Shown here: positions 7,351 to 16,211 of the stretch, piece by piece
How the letters are laid out: every line of letters begins with the position of its first letter
How positions within the stretch are numbered: the stretch's first letter is position 1
Assembly (NCBI GenBank): GCA_003478355.1
Contig: QUFC01000041.1
Coordinates: 1 to 40,402 of the forward strand
DNA length: 40,402 bases
DNA from: Lachnospiraceae bacterium AM48-27BH
Lineage (GTDB): Bacteria; Bacillota; Clostridia; Lachnospirales; Lachnospiraceae
Reading direction: 5' to 3'
Position numbers and translations under genes: made by a program
Notes under the pieces: model-generated
What the model was told of the DNA's origin: nothing
The model's database searches: none
Seen by the model: the letters and a program-made list of their open reading frames with translations, nothing else

Positions 7351-8514
7351 ATGATTGCGGCAGCCGTGATGATGGGTATGACAGGCTGCAAAAACCAGAC
7401 AGCAGCAACAGAGACAACGAAAGAAACGGTAACAGAAGCGGCTGCCAAAGAGACAGAAACAACCGCACAGGAGGCAGGTGCGGCAGAGTCTGAAGGAAAA
7501 ACCAGGATCGTGAAGGATACATGGGGAAGAGAAGTAGAGATTCCGGATGAGGTAGATTCCATCGTCTGCCTGGGAAGTGGCGCTCCGAGAATCGCTGTTT
7601 ACCTGGATGCAGAGGATAAAATGGCTGGAATTGAGGAACACGATGCTGGAGGAGTTAATATTTTAAGAGATTACAGCCCGATCCTTCGTGATGAGACCAG
7701 AAAATTACCATTGGTAGGTGCTGGTGGCGGAAGTGGCGCCAATAATGGTTATGCGGAAGCGATCATTATGGCAGCTCCGGATGTGATCTTAGCAGGCTTC
7801 TCCCAGGAGGCAGCAGAAGAACTGGAAAATCAGACGGGAATCCCGGTAGTATGTGTCCGTTATACAAGCAAGGGACTTGCAAATGAGAGCTTTTATAGTG
7901 CAATGCGGGTATTTGCGGAGGTTGTAGAGAAAGAAGAGCGCTGTGAAGAATTATTGACTTATATTGATCAGTGTAAGGAAGATTTAAATAGCCGTACAGC
8001 AGAAATCCCAGAAGAAGAAAAGCCAACTGCTTATGCCGGTGCGGTGACATTCAGCGGTCGTCATGGATTTACTGGAACCTATTCCAAGTTTGGTCCATTT
8101 GATGCGGTGAACGCAAAAAATGTGGCAGATGTGGATACGGAAGATGGATATTATGAGGCTGATCTGGAACAGATTCTTACATGGGATCCAGATATGATTT
8201 TCCTGGATCCGGGCAATATGGATCTTGTCAGTGATGAGATCAGTGGAAATCCGGAGTATTTCAAAACAGTAAGAGCGGTAAAAGAAGAAAATGTATATGC
8301 ACTTCCATCCTTTAATAACTGCGGAATGAATATTACCTATGCACTGATGGATGCATATTATACTGGCATGATACTGTACCCAGAGCAATTCGAGGATCTG
8401 ACCATGGAAGATAAAAGCAATGAAATCTTAACAACATTTTTAGGAGAAGATACGTTCTCACAGATGCGTGAGGGCGGTTTGATCTATGGTACATTAAATG
8501 AGTATTTTCAATAA
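7351..8514 (+). CDS. Periplasmic-binding-type lipoprotein of a FecCD-family importer (apparent frameshift in signal peptide)
   Basis: An extracytoplasmic substrate-binding lipoprotein of the TroA/BtuF/FepB fold, with a lipobox ending MGMTGC, a Thr/Glu/Ala-rich linker and GREVEIPDEVDSIVCLGSGAPR at the mature start. The open frame begins at 7351 without a ribosome site. A well-placed GAGGAG precedes another ATG at 7325 in a different frame, which stops after nine codons. Adding one A to the A6 run at 7330-7335 would join them into a normal signal peptide (MRKKQNGSS then MIAAAV). The gene is therefore probably 7325-8514 with an indel. It overlaps the permease start by 17 bp. The substrate could be an iron chelate, corrinoid, molybdate/tungstate or other metal form; the sequence does not decide. 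Confidence 0.8.
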   Translation: MIAAAVMMGMTGCKNQTAATETTKETVTEAAAKETETTAQEAGAAESEGKTRIVKDTWGREVEIPDEVDSIVCLGSGAPRIAVYLDAEDKMAGIEEHDAGGVNILRDYSPILRDETRKLPLVGAGGGSGANNGYAEAIIMAAPDVILAGFSQEAAEELENQTGIPVVCVRYTSKGLANESFYSAMRVFAEVVEKEERCEELLTYIDQCKEDLNSRTAEIPEEEKPTAYAGAVTFSGRHGFTGTYSKFGPFDAVNAKNVADVDTEDGYYEADLEQILTWDPDMIFLDPGNMDLVSDEISGNPEYFKTVRAVKEENVYALPSFNNCGMNITYALMDAYYTGMILYPEQFEDLTMEDKSNEILTTFLGEDTFSQMREGGLIYGTLNEYFQ

Positions 8515-9568
8515 GTCGAAAGATAAGTATGAACAGTATATCTGGCGTAAACGGCTGTTTTTGGCAGAGTTGTTCATTCTGGTGGTGGGACTGACCGTAT
8601 GGAGCCTGTGTACGGGTTCGTCGGGAATGAAGATTCCGGATGTATTCGCTGCGCTGCTGCACCGGGGGACAAAGCAGATGGAGACCATCATCTGGAATGT
8701 CAGGATGCCGCGTACAGCAACAGCCATAGCAGTAGGAGCAGCCCTTGCGTTAACTGGCTGTGTGATGCAGAATGTACTGAGAAATCCCCTGGCCTCGGCA
8801 TCAACGCTTGGGGTTTCCCAGGGCGCCAGCTTTGGCGCGGCTTTTGCCATTACGATGCTGGGAGCCGGAATCCAGGTGAATTCCGGTACCGGAGGAGCAT
8901 TGACGATCACCAATCCCTATATGGTAAGTATCTGTGCGTTTGCAGGCGGGATCACCACAACCATCGTGATCTTAATGCTCGCCTTTTTTACAAAAGCCAC
9001 ACCATCCACTATGATTTTAGCAGGAGTGGCATTAAGCTCTTTATTTACAGGAGCGACCACCCTGATCCAGTATTTTTGCGATGATGTGGTCATGGCAACG
9101 ATCGTTTACTGGACCTTTGGCAGCCTTGGAAGAGCCGGATGGAGAGAAATCGGTCTGATCAGTATTCTGACGCTGGCATCGGGGTTATGGTTTTATTGGA
9201 ACCGATGGAACTACAATGCCCTTGAAAGTGGACATCATACTGCAAAAAGCCTTGGCGTTTCTGTAGATGCGCTGATCGTTGGAAGTATGATCGCAGGGTC
9301 TTTGATCGCAGCTGTTTCTGTGGCATTTGTCGGTTGTATCAGTTTTATCGGTTTGATCGCGCCGCATATGGTACGGAAGGTAGTAGGAAATGACCATCGC
9401 TATCTGATCCCGGCTTCTGCTCTTGGGGGAGCGGCGATTTTGATTCTGGCGGATATTGCTTCCAGGCTGCTGGCTGCGCCGACAGTCCTTCCGATCGGTG
9501 CCTTAACGTCATTTCTTGGCGCTCCGCTATTTTTGTATATGATCATACGAAAGGGGAATCTGAAATGA
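8498..9568 (+). CDS. FecCD/BtuC-type ABC transporter permease
   Basis: A 356-residue, highly hydrophobic membrane protein with about nine to ten predicted helices. It has the family stretches RMPRTATAIAVGAALALTGCVMQ and NPLASASTLGVSQGASFGAA, and the ATPase-coupling region GCISFIGLIAPHMVRKVVG. It starts inside the 3' end of the binding-protein gene and its stop overlaps the ATPase start (ATGA), so the three genes are translationally coupled. One permease gene implies a homodimer, as in BtuCD. Confidence 0.92.
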   Translation: MSIFNKSKDKYEQYIWRKRLFLAELFILVVGLTVWSLCTGSSGMKIPDVFAALLHRGTKQMETIIWNVRMPRTATAIAVGAALALTGCVMQNVLRNPLASASTLGVSQGASFGAAFAITMLGAGIQVNSGTGGALTITNPYMVSICAFAGGITTTIVILMLAFFTKATPSTMILAGVALSSLFTGATTLIQYFCDDVVMATIVYWTFGSLGRAGWREIGLISILTLASGLWFYWNRWNYNALESGHHTAKSLGVSVDALIVGSMIAGSLIAAVSVAFVGCISFIGLIAPHMVRKVVGNDHRYLIPASALGGAAILILADIASRLLAAPTVLPIGALTSFLGAPLFLYMIIRKGNLK

Positions 9569-10314
9569 TAGAAGTAAAAAATCTTTCTTTTTCTTATGGT
9601 CAGAAAAAAATCCTGGATCAGGTATCCTTTCAACTGGATTCTGGAGAATTTATGGCGGTTTTAGGAGTCAATGGCGTGGGAAAAAGCACACTGATCACCT
9701 GTATGAACCGTATTCATAAACCACAAAACGGTGTTGTGCTGATGAATGGCCAGAACGTGTTAAGCCTGTCCAATCATGAAGCAGCAAAACGGATGGCCTA
9801 TGTCAGTCAGTTTTCAGAGATCAGCCGTCTGACCGTATTTGATACGGTATTACTTGGCAGAAAACCCTATATGAAATGGTCTGTTTCAGCAGATGATATG
9901 GAATTGTGCAATCAGATTCTGGAAAGGCTTGGGATTGGGGACTGGAAGCTGAGATATATGGATGAGTTATCTGGCGGTGAAAAACAAAAGGTGATGCTGG
10001 CAAGGGCAATGGCCCAGGAACCGGAGCTTTTGCTTTTAGATGAGCCAACCAGCTGCTTAGACCCCAAAAACCGGCATGATGTTCTTGAACTGGTAAAGGC
10101 ATACATTGATGAGAAAAGAGTAAGTGGCCTTATGGTGATTCATGATGTGAATCTGGCATTGCGGTATTGTAACCGGTTCTTGTTTATGAAGCATGGAGGG
10201 GTACTTGGATGCGGAGGTCCGGAAATAGTGACCTCCAAGATGATCCAACAGGTTTACGAAATGCCGGCATCTGTAGAAATGATCAGAGAAAGAAAAATTG
10301 TTATGTTTGGATAA
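9565..10314 (+). CDS. ABC transporter ATPase, FecE/BtuD type
   Basis: The 249-residue energy-coupling ATPase of the importer. Walker A is GVNGVGKST (34-42), the Q-loop lies in AYVSQFSEISRLTVFDTVLLGRKPY, the ABC signature is LSGGEKQKV (about 135-143), Walker B is LLLLDEPTS (about 155-163) and the switch His is in VIHDVN. All motifs are intact. It is the last gene of the operon, closed by the terminator at 10318. Confidence 0.92.
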   Translation: MIEVKNLSFSYGQKKILDQVSFQLDSGEFMAVLGVNGVGKSTLITCMNRIHKPQNGVVLMNGQNVLSLSNHEAAKRMAYVSQFSEISRLTVFDTVLLGRKPYMKWSVSADDMELCNQILERLGIGDWKLRYMDELSGGEKQKVMLARAMAQEPELLLLDEPTSCLDPKNRHDVLELVKAYIDEKRVSGLMVIHDVNLALRYCNRFLFMKHGGVLGCGGPEIVTSKMIQQVYEMPASVEMIRERKIVMFG

Positions 10315-10317
10315 AAG

Positions 10318-10354
10318 AACAGCCATGACCCCTATTTGGTGGGCCATGGCTGTT
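10318..10354. terminator. Bidirectional terminator between convergent genes
   Basis: AACAGCCATG (10318-10327) pairs perfectly with CATGGCTGTT (10345-10354), between the importer ATPase and the convergent lipoprotein gene. A-rich and T-rich flanks are short. Confidence 0.65.
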
Positions 10355-10368
10355 TATGGTTCCTGGTG

Positions 10369-11196
10369 TTATTCTGCAACCTTTACAGAAGTGATATGTG
10401 GGTTAGCGCCCTCATACCAGTATAAGAAGCCTTCCATATCAACAGTCTGACCGATCTCTAAGGAAGTAACTGCCTTGTAAACGTCGGTGCTGTTGTCACA
10501 CAGATAGGACTCAACGGTAAAGGTATAAGTTTCGCCGTTGTAAGAAACGTTGAAGTATAAGTCATCACCGTCGGAACCGGAGCCATCCCAGTTGTACAGG
10601 AAAGCTACGTCCTTGCCGTCAGCGTCCTTGCCAGCGGCTTCTACGGTCATGCCCTTGAAGGATACCAGCTGGTTCTGATGGTCGATCAGCTCGTCAGATC
10701 CTAACATCTCGGTAACATCCAGAGGCTCAGCAATGAAGGTATCGCCGTCATCCTCAATCTGGAAAGTAGCGTCGATGATCTCCACTTCGCCGGACCACTC
10801 GGATTTGTAACCAGTTACCAGGATCTTAGTTCCTGGAGTTAATAACTCATAATCAGCCTCAGAGCAGGCCATGTTGTATACAAAGTACGCACCGTCCTGA
10901 TCCTGGGTGTAAACAGTTGCTTTGTCCTCCCACCAGGACTGTTTTGCCTGGACGTAGGTCTCAACAGTTACTTCGCTGTCTAAATCGGCAGCAACATACT
11001 CGTCATAGCTCAATACTTCTTTTGCTTCACTGTCAGCAGCCTCTGTGGTTTCTTCTGCAGTAGTAGTCTCCTCTGCGGTTGTCTCAGCAGCGGTGGTTTC
11101 AGCAGCAGTTGTCTCGGTAGCTGGAGCAGTCTTCGCACATCCAACAGCCGCCATAGACAGGGCCATGGTCATAGCCAGTACAGATAATTTTTTCAT
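10369..11196 (-). CDS. Secreted lipoprotein, probable OB-fold, unknown function
   Basis: A 275-residue protein with a signal peptide and lipobox MAAVGC (Cys20), a repetitive TTAAETTAEE-like spacer (about 24-55), and a conserved-looking globular part. The stretches VTVETYVQAKQSW, GTKILVTGYKSEW and VDMEGFLYWYEGANPHITSV resemble OB-fold nucleic-acid- or ligand-binding domains seen in clostridial lipoproteins. There are probably two such folds. It has no enzymatic motif. AAGGAGAGG lies before the ATG. It is convergent with the FecCD importer and downstream of the CUT1 importer's terminator, so it is its own unit. Confidence 0.72.
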   Translation of the reverse strand: MKKLSVLAMTMALSMAAVGCAKTAPATETTAAETTAAETTAEETTTAEETTEAADSEAKEVLSYDEYVAADLDSEVTVETYVQAKQSWWEDKATVYTQDQDGAYFVYNMACSEADYELLTPGTKILVTGYKSEWSGEVEIIDATFQIEDDGDTFIAEPLDVTEMLGSDELIDHQNQLVSFKGMTVEAAGKDADGKDVAFLYNWDGSGSDGDDLYFNVSYNGETYTFTVESYLCDNSTDVYKAVTSLEIGQTVDMEGFLYWYEGANPHITSVKVAE

Positions 11197-11280
11197 AATG
11201 TTCCTCTCCTTTAGTGTGATTGTGATTCTATCGACAGATCCAAATGGATCAATGTCTGAACCAGAGTTTATTATATCGAA

Positions 11281-11313
11281 AAAACCAGGAAAATCAAGAG
11301 ATTGCCTGGTTTT
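11281..11313 (-). terminator. Terminator of the CUT1 sugar importer operon
   Basis: AAAACCAGG (11281-11289) pairs with CCTGGTTTT (11305-11313) around a 15-nt loop. On the minus strand a T-run ends the stem, about 85 bp past the last gene of the operon. Confidence 0.75.
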
Positions 11314-11397
11314 TCACAAAAACATATAAAGTTATACCATGTTTTTTGAGAAATAAGATACTGAAGCGTTACGAAATAAGGAATGGAGCCATGCAGT

Positions 11398-13095
11398 TTA
11401 CCGGTGCTTTTTTGTAAAGTATACCACATTCCATCCGATGATCAATAGCCATGCCGCTCCAAGGGATGTCAGCAGTACCTTTGCAGTGGTTGGAAGCGGT
11501 CCCAGGTCCTTTGCTCCATTTTGGCTGCCGGTGGTCTCCATATGCTCATCCAGATGATAGAGAGCGGTCACATCATCAAATAATTTCTCCATATATGCTT
11601 CATCCACCGTTTCCTTCCGCCGGACGGATTTGACAGTATTTTCAATCAACTGGCCGGCTGCATTCCTTAAAGAGGTAGAGCCGTTGAAAACCGGAGTCAC
11701 AAAGGTGTCTGCCGCATGGTCTAACAGCAGCCTGGACGCTTTGATCTTTACATCATAATAAGTATCATTGTCTTCCCCGGCCCTGGATAAATAATCCTGG
11801 TATTCGGCGCTTGCCTGGGCCTTTGAGGTGACAGGAACGTAGCCTTCTGTCTGGGAGTAGGCGATCTGTACGTCATTGGACAGCAGATACTGGGTAAAGA
11901 GCCAGGACGCTAACACCTCCTGGGGATCATTTTTATTGAAGATACAGATGGAAGGACCCTGGGAGATCATCTGCGGGTGTTCCGGGTCAAACTGCGGAAC
12001 AGCCATGACCTCTGTTGTAAAATCGATAAATGCGTCAGCGCTGATGTCAGACAGCGGCGCATGGCTTCCCATCCAGGTGGAACCGGCGGTGGAGTCAATG
12101 GCAAAGACGCACTGACCTGCATTTAAGAAGTTGGCCGGATAGCTGGAGATCTTAAAAGTGGAAAATGCCCCGGTTTTGGCGTGATCCGCAATGGTGTAAA
12201 GCAGATCCCTGGTGGTATCATTAAAAATTTGGATATTACCGTTTTCATCGGAATACCCGGCATGCTTCTGCTTTAGCATCTGGATCATCATGTTGTCCGT
12301 GGATTTGTAAATAAATGGGATCATGACCTTCTGGCCATTTAAGGTGTAAACGCCATTTCCATCCTTTTTTGCGGCGGCCTCTGACACTTCCCATAGAAAG
12401 TCCCAGGTCAGAGTGTCTGGAATGGTATAGCCCAGCTTTTCCACCAGATCCCGGTTGATATAGCAGGCTTCCGTGGAGCGCATGTAAGGAACGGCGTAGT
12501 AGGTGCCGTTAAAAGAGCATTCATCCAGGAACTGTGGGATGATCTCTTCTCTGGTCGGTGAATCAAAGGCGATTTCGCTGCCGCCAAGCCCAAAACGGCT
12601 GTCTGCAAATAAATCATTTAACGGAACCACCACCTGATCACCAGTCAGATAGGTGGCAATGTGATCCGGATAAGTGATACAGACATTAGGGGTTGTTCCG
12701 GTGGAAATGTTGGTGATCACATCGTTATAGATCTTTCCATAGTCTGTATACAACCGTAGATTTACGGTGATGTTGGGGTAAATGGTCTCAAAGTCTTCAA
12801 TGGCTTTCTTGTAAATATCTGTCTGCCGTTTATTCGTATCATTTTTTGCCCAGAAGGTAATCTCGTAATTGCGGTTCGTTTCAAATGTTTCCGGAACAGA
12901 AAAAGTGTCCGCCTGCTGTCTTGCACCATGGCAGCCGGAGAGGGCCAGAGAAACACCTGCAGCTACAAAGCACATGGAAAGGCACATGGCGGAACGATGT
13001 TTGTGCGGGTGCCTGTGATGGTTCACAGAAGCATCAGAACCGGATCGCGCTCCAGATGCCTCCAGGTGCTGTAATCGTTTCATAAATTCCATCAT
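11398..13095 (-). CDS. Family 1 sugar-binding lipoprotein with an added C-terminal membrane helix
   Basis: The substrate-binding protein of a CUT1 importer. The 565-residue start at 13095 overlaps the permease stop (ATGATG) and follows GGAGGT; the upstream open stretch is antisense-like extension. It has an unusually long N-terminus with a His-rich patch (NHHRHPHKHR), a hydrophobic segment and lipobox SLALSGC (about residue 53). A MalE/UgpB-like domain follows (YEITFWAKNDTNKRQ, GTTPNVCITYPDHIATYL, MRSTEACYINRDLVEKLG). The last 25 residues form a second hydrophobic helix ending FTKKHR. Such a tail anchor plus a lipobox is unusual. The gene is last in its operon, whereas binding proteins are usually first. 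Substrate probably a sugar, oligosaccharide or glycerol-phosphate compound; undecided. Confidence 0.85.
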   Translation of the reverse strand: MMEFMKRLQHLEASGARSGSDASVNHHRHPHKHRSAMCLSMCFVAAGVSLALSGCHGARQQADTFSVPETFETNRNYEITFWAKNDTNKRQTDIYKKAIEDFETIYPNITVNLRLYTDYGKIYNDVITNISTGTTPNVCITYPDHIATYLTGDQVVVPLNDLFADSRFGLGGSEIAFDSPTREEIIPQFLDECSFNGTYYAVPYMRSTEACYINRDLVEKLGYTIPDTLTWDFLWEVSEAAAKKDGNGVYTLNGQKVMIPFIYKSTDNMMIQMLKQKHAGYSDENGNIQIFNDTTRDLLYTIADHAKTGAFSTFKISSYPANFLNAGQCVFAIDSTAGSTWMGSHAPLSDISADAFIDFTTEVMAVPQFDPEHPQMISQGPSICIFNKNDPQEVLASWLFTQYLLSNDVQIAYSQTEGYVPVTSKAQASAEYQDYLSRAGEDNDTYYDVKIKASRLLLDHAADTFVTPVFNGSTSLRNAAGQLIENTVKSVRRKETVDEAYMEKLFDDVTALYHLDEHMETTGSQNGAKDLGPLPTTAKVLLTSLGAAWLLIIGWNVVYFTKKHR

Positions 13096-13955
13096 CCTTT
13101 GATACCTCCCTGTGACACGCCAGCCATGATCTTTTTCCGGAACAGGAAAAACAGCACGATCAATGGCAGGGAAATCACCACAACTGCTGCCATCATAGCC
13201 GGGATATTCTCGCGGCCAAAGCCATTTTCCCGGATTTCCTGGATACCGTTGGATACCAGGAAATAAGAGGGATCGTCGGTGATCAGACGTGGCCATGCGT
13301 AGGAATTCCAGCACTCGATGATTTTTAAAATGGTCACGGTGATCAGGGTCGGACGGCAGATGGGAATCATGACCTTCCATAAGTATTTCAGATCAGAGGT
13401 TCCGTCCACCTTGGCGGCCCGGTAAAGTTCATCGGGAACCTGTTCAAAATTTTCTTTCAATAAATAGATGTAAAACACGGAAGTGACCGACGGCAGTACC
13501 AGTCCCGCGAAGGTGTTGCGCAGCTTCAGATTGGTGATGGTGGCAAAGTTGGTGATGATCACCAGCTCTGTTGGAATCATCATCAGGGACAAAAACAGGG
13601 TAAATACCAGGTCCTTTCCTCGGAAATTTAGTCTGGCAAAGGCATAGGCGGCTAATGTGATCACAAAAAGCATCAACGCTGTGGTGATCACGGTAAAGAT
13701 CAGGGTATTCAAAAGATATCCCATCAGCGGAACCGTTGTAAATGCATTGCGGTAATTCTCAAGGGTCGGCGCCAGCGTGAAAAATGAAGGCGTGTGTTCT
13801 GCGTTGTAGGCACCATAATCCTTCAGGGATGTCAGCACCATCCAGTAAAATGGAAACAGGACGATCACCGCCCATATGGTCAGAAGGAGGTAGGTCACTG
13901 CCTTTTGCACAGCTGCAAAGGTGCTTTTGGGATCTTTTTTACGATGCTGTTCCAT
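13092..13955 (-). CDS. CUT1 ABC transporter permease, MalG/UgpE type
   Basis: A 287-residue inner-membrane permease with six predicted helices. The cytoplasmic EAA loop is visible as YRAAKVDGTSDLKYLWKVM, the contact site for the ATPase. It begins with the typical short hydrophilic tail before VTYLLLTIWAVIVLFPFYWM. It lies 3 bp after the other permease and overlaps the binding-protein start. Confidence 0.92.
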   Translation of the reverse strand: MEQHRKKDPKSTFAAVQKAVTYLLLTIWAVIVLFPFYWMVLTSLKDYGAYNAEHTPSFFTLAPTLENYRNAFTTVPLMGYLLNTLIFTVITTALMLFVITLAAYAFARLNFRGKDLVFTLFLSLMMIPTELVIITNFATITNLKLRNTFAGLVLPSVTSVFYIYLLKENFEQVPDELYRAAKVDGTSDLKYLWKVMIPICRPTLITVTILKIIECWNSYAWPRLITDDPSYFLVSNGIQEIRENGFGRENIPAMMAAVVVISLPLIVLFFLFRKKIMAGVSQGGIKG

Positions 13956-13958
13956 TTC

Positions 13959-14861
13959 CTACTCCTTTCTTCCGTGACCGGCGTAAGACCGGCTGACCAT
14001 CAGGTTGATGCAGGTAATGGTCAGGACAATGATAAATAAAATGACGGCGGCAGCGGAAGCATAGGATGGGAAGCCACCGCTGTTGCCATAAAGCATATCG
14101 TAGATGTAGCCGACGATGGTGTTCATACCGGCGGCATTTAAGTCTGTTCCGAACAGAGCCACCACATCGCTGTAGGCCTTAAAGGCGCCGATAAATCCGG
14201 TGATCACCAGATAGAAGATCATCGGGGAGATCATCGGCAGGGTGATCCGCAGGAAAATGCGAAATGCGGAGGTGCCGTCCACTTTGGCTGCCTTGTAGTA
14301 GTCCTGGTTGACGGAGGCTAAAGCACTGGTGAGGATCAGAATCTTAAACGGCATGACCACCCAGATGGTATAAACGCACAAAACCGTCATTTTTGCCCAG
14401 TAAGGACCGGAGATAAAGTCCACGGAGTTACCGCCAGACCACTGGATCAGCAGGTTGATCAGTCCGTCCGTATACTCGGTTTTCTGGAACAGTACCATAA
14501 AGACCAGACCGACTGCCAGGGTGTTCGTCACGTAGGGCAGAAAATAGATGGTCTGGTAAAGGTTTCTCAAAGGACGGATGGAGCTTAAGCCCAGAGAGAT
14601 AAAAAGCGCCAGCAGAGTAGAAACCGGAACCGTGATGATCACCAGGATAAAGGTGTTTTTTACCGCCTGAAGAAAATAGGTGTCATGCAGCACATAGGAA
14701 TAGTTGTAAAGTCCTACACCGAAGTAGCTCTGGGAAGCAAAATTATAGCCCTCTTCCGCAGAATATACGAATACATCGATCAGCGGATAGACCATAAAAG
14801 CGCCTAAAAACAGCAGAGCCGGCAGCAGATACAGCCAGGCCTTTGAATTGTGTTTATTCAT
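13959..14861 (-). CDS. CUT1 ABC transporter permease, MalF/UgpA type
   Basis: A 300-residue inner-membrane permease with six predicted helices, starting in the family manner (WLYLLPALLFLGAFMVYPL). The EAA loop is YYKAAKVDGTSAFRIFLRI. Its start overlaps the end of the ATPase gene by 8 bp. It pairs with the MalG-type permease to form the heterodimeric channel. Confidence 0.92.
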   Translation of the reverse strand: MNKHNSKAWLYLLPALLFLGAFMVYPLIDVFVYSAEEGYNFASQSYFGVGLYNYSYVLHDTYFLQAVKNTFILVIITVPVSTLLALFISLGLSSIRPLRNLYQTIYFLPYVTNTLAVGLVFMVLFQKTEYTDGLINLLIQWSGGNSVDFISGPYWAKMTVLCVYTIWVVMPFKILILTSALASVNQDYYKAAKVDGTSAFRIFLRITLPMISPMIFYLVITGFIGAFKAYSDVVALFGTDLNAAGMNTIVGYIYDMLYGNSGGFPSYASAAAVILFIIVLTITCINLMVSRSYAGHGRKE

Positions 14862-15978
14862 AGGAATTTACCTCATGGTTGGTGGAGAATGGAATCCGTT
14901 CTCCGGTTTCTGCCTGGAATAAATGTACTTTTCCTGGTTTTAAGGAGAAGCTTACAGTTGTGGTACCTGGATCGGGGAGTTTGTCTGTGTTGGTGATGGC
15001 ACGGATCACCGGGTTTTCACAGTCTGGATGGGAGGCGGTGATGCTGGTGTCACGTCCCATGACTTCGATCCGGTTCATATGGCAGGAGAGAGGACCGTCT
15101 GGACGGTAGATAAGTCCCTCCGGCCGGATGCCTGCGGTCACTTCCTGATCAGAAACTCCTGGAGTGGCAAGAACTGCATTCTTTCCAATAAAAAGAGTCT
15201 GATCCTTGACAAAGCCGTGGAAGACATTGATCGGTGGTGTGCCTAAAAACTTGGCTACAAATAAATTGGAGGGGAAATCATAGACATCCTGAGGCTTTCC
15301 CAGCTGCTGCAGAATTCCATCCTTCATCACGGCGATCAGGTCACAGATGCTCATGGCTTCTTCCTGGTCATGGGTGACAAAAATGGTAGTGATCTTTGTC
15401 TCCCTCTGGATCCGGCGGATCTCTTCACGGGTCTGGAGACGGAGTCTGGCATCTAAGTTGGACAGCGGCTCATCTAAAAGCAGGACGTGGGGCATTTTCA
15501 CCAATGCCCTGGCGATGGCGACACGCTGCTGCTGGCCGCCGGACAATTCACCGGGACGGCGTTCCATCAGCTCGTCAATCTGAACCAGCTTTGCTGCTTC
15601 ATCCACCCGGCGCTTCAATTCCTCTTTGGTTAATTTATCTTTTCCCTTTAAATTTTCCAATGGAAACTGGATGTTCTGGCGGACCGTCAGGTGAGGATAC
15701 AGGGCGTAATTCTGGAACACCATGCCCACGCCCCGGTGTTCCGGCTCTAAGGCAGTCACATCCCGGTCTCCGAAGAAAATGGTTCCTTCCGTGGCTTTTT
15801 CCAGTCCGCAGATCAGATTCAGCGTGGTGCTCTTTCCACAGCCGGATGGGCCGAGAAGCCCCACTAATTTACCATCCGGGATTTCCAGGGTCAGATCGTT
15901 GACTGCAGTGATCTCACCCTGCGTTTTTTTATTGCGGTCAGGGAACCGTTTTGTCAGGTTCCGAAGCAGTATTTTCAT
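14854..15978 (-). CDS. ABC transporter ATPase, MalK/UgpC/MsmX type
   Basis: A 374-residue ATPase. Walker A GPSGCGKST, signature LSGGQQQRV, Walker B LLLDEPLSN and switch His in VTHDQ are intact. A C-terminal TOBE/OB regulatory region follows (FLGTPPINVFHG, AGIRPEGL). I prefer ATG 15978 over 15993 because GGAGG lies 8-10 bases before it. It is the first gene of the minus-strand CUT1 operon. A C-terminal TOBE part is typical of ATPases serving sugar or glycerol-phosphate uptake. Confidence 0.93.
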   Translation of the reverse strand: MKILLRNLTKRFPDRNKKTQGEITAVNDLTLEIPDGKLVGLLGPSGCGKSTTLNLICGLEKATEGTIFFGDRDVTALEPEHRGVGMVFQNYALYPHLTVRQNIQFPLENLKGKDKLTKEELKRRVDEAAKLVQIDELMERRPGELSGGQQQRVAIARALVKMPHVLLLDEPLSNLDARLRLQTREEIRRIQRETKITTIFVTHDQEEAMSICDLIAVMKDGILQQLGKPQDVYDFPSNLFVAKFLGTPPINVFHGFVKDQTLFIGKNAVLATPGVSDQEVTAGIRPEGLIYRPDGPLSCHMNRIEVMGRDTSITASHPDCENPVIRAITNTDKLPDPGTTTVSFSLKPGKVHLFQAETGERIPFSTNHEVNSYE

Positions 15979-16017
15979 AATGATTTCCTCCAATACAGAA
16001 AGCAGACTTTAAAAACG

Positions 16018-16046
16018 ATTATAGCGGACTTTCTTCAATAACGCAA
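16018..16046 (-). promoter_or_regulatory. Sigma-A promoter of the CUT1 importer operon
   Basis: On the minus strand: TTGCGT (16046-16041), 17 bp, TATAAT (16023-16018), about 40 bp before the ATPase start. It diverges from the regulator promoter at 16112. Confidence 0.68.
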
Positions 16047-16089
16047 TGATTTCACGATCCAAAAGCGTTCAAAAAGAATGAAAAAAGGA

Positions 16090-16104
16090 TCAACAAACTG
16101 TTGA
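16090..16104. promoter_or_regulatory. Candidate operator in the divergent promoter region
   Basis: TCAACA-AAC-TGTTGA is a perfect inverted repeat between the two divergent promoters. A related half-site (AGTTGAAATA) recurs inside the spacer of the plus promoter. It is a natural binding site for the DauR-like regulator encoded next to it. Confidence 0.45.
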
Positions 16105-16111
16105 AATAAAA

Positions 16112-16140
16112 TTGACAAATAGTTGAAATACTGCTATACT
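16112..16140 (+). promoter_or_regulatory. Consensus promoter of the regulator-peptide catabolism operon
   Basis: TTGACA (16112-16117), exactly 17 bp, TATACT (16135-16140), 72 bp before the regulator gene. Confidence 0.78.
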
Positions 16141-16211
16141 CACTTTAACACATAAAAAGGTTGAATTGATGAAACAAAAATGAGATCAAGAGGACAGGAA
16201 AGGACTTCGTA

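Noticed and set aside
13096..13380. N-terminal extension of the sugar-binding protein frame
   Set aside because: It overlaps the permease gene in antisense-like composition; the ATG at 13095 has a ribosome site and a lipoprotein signal follows.
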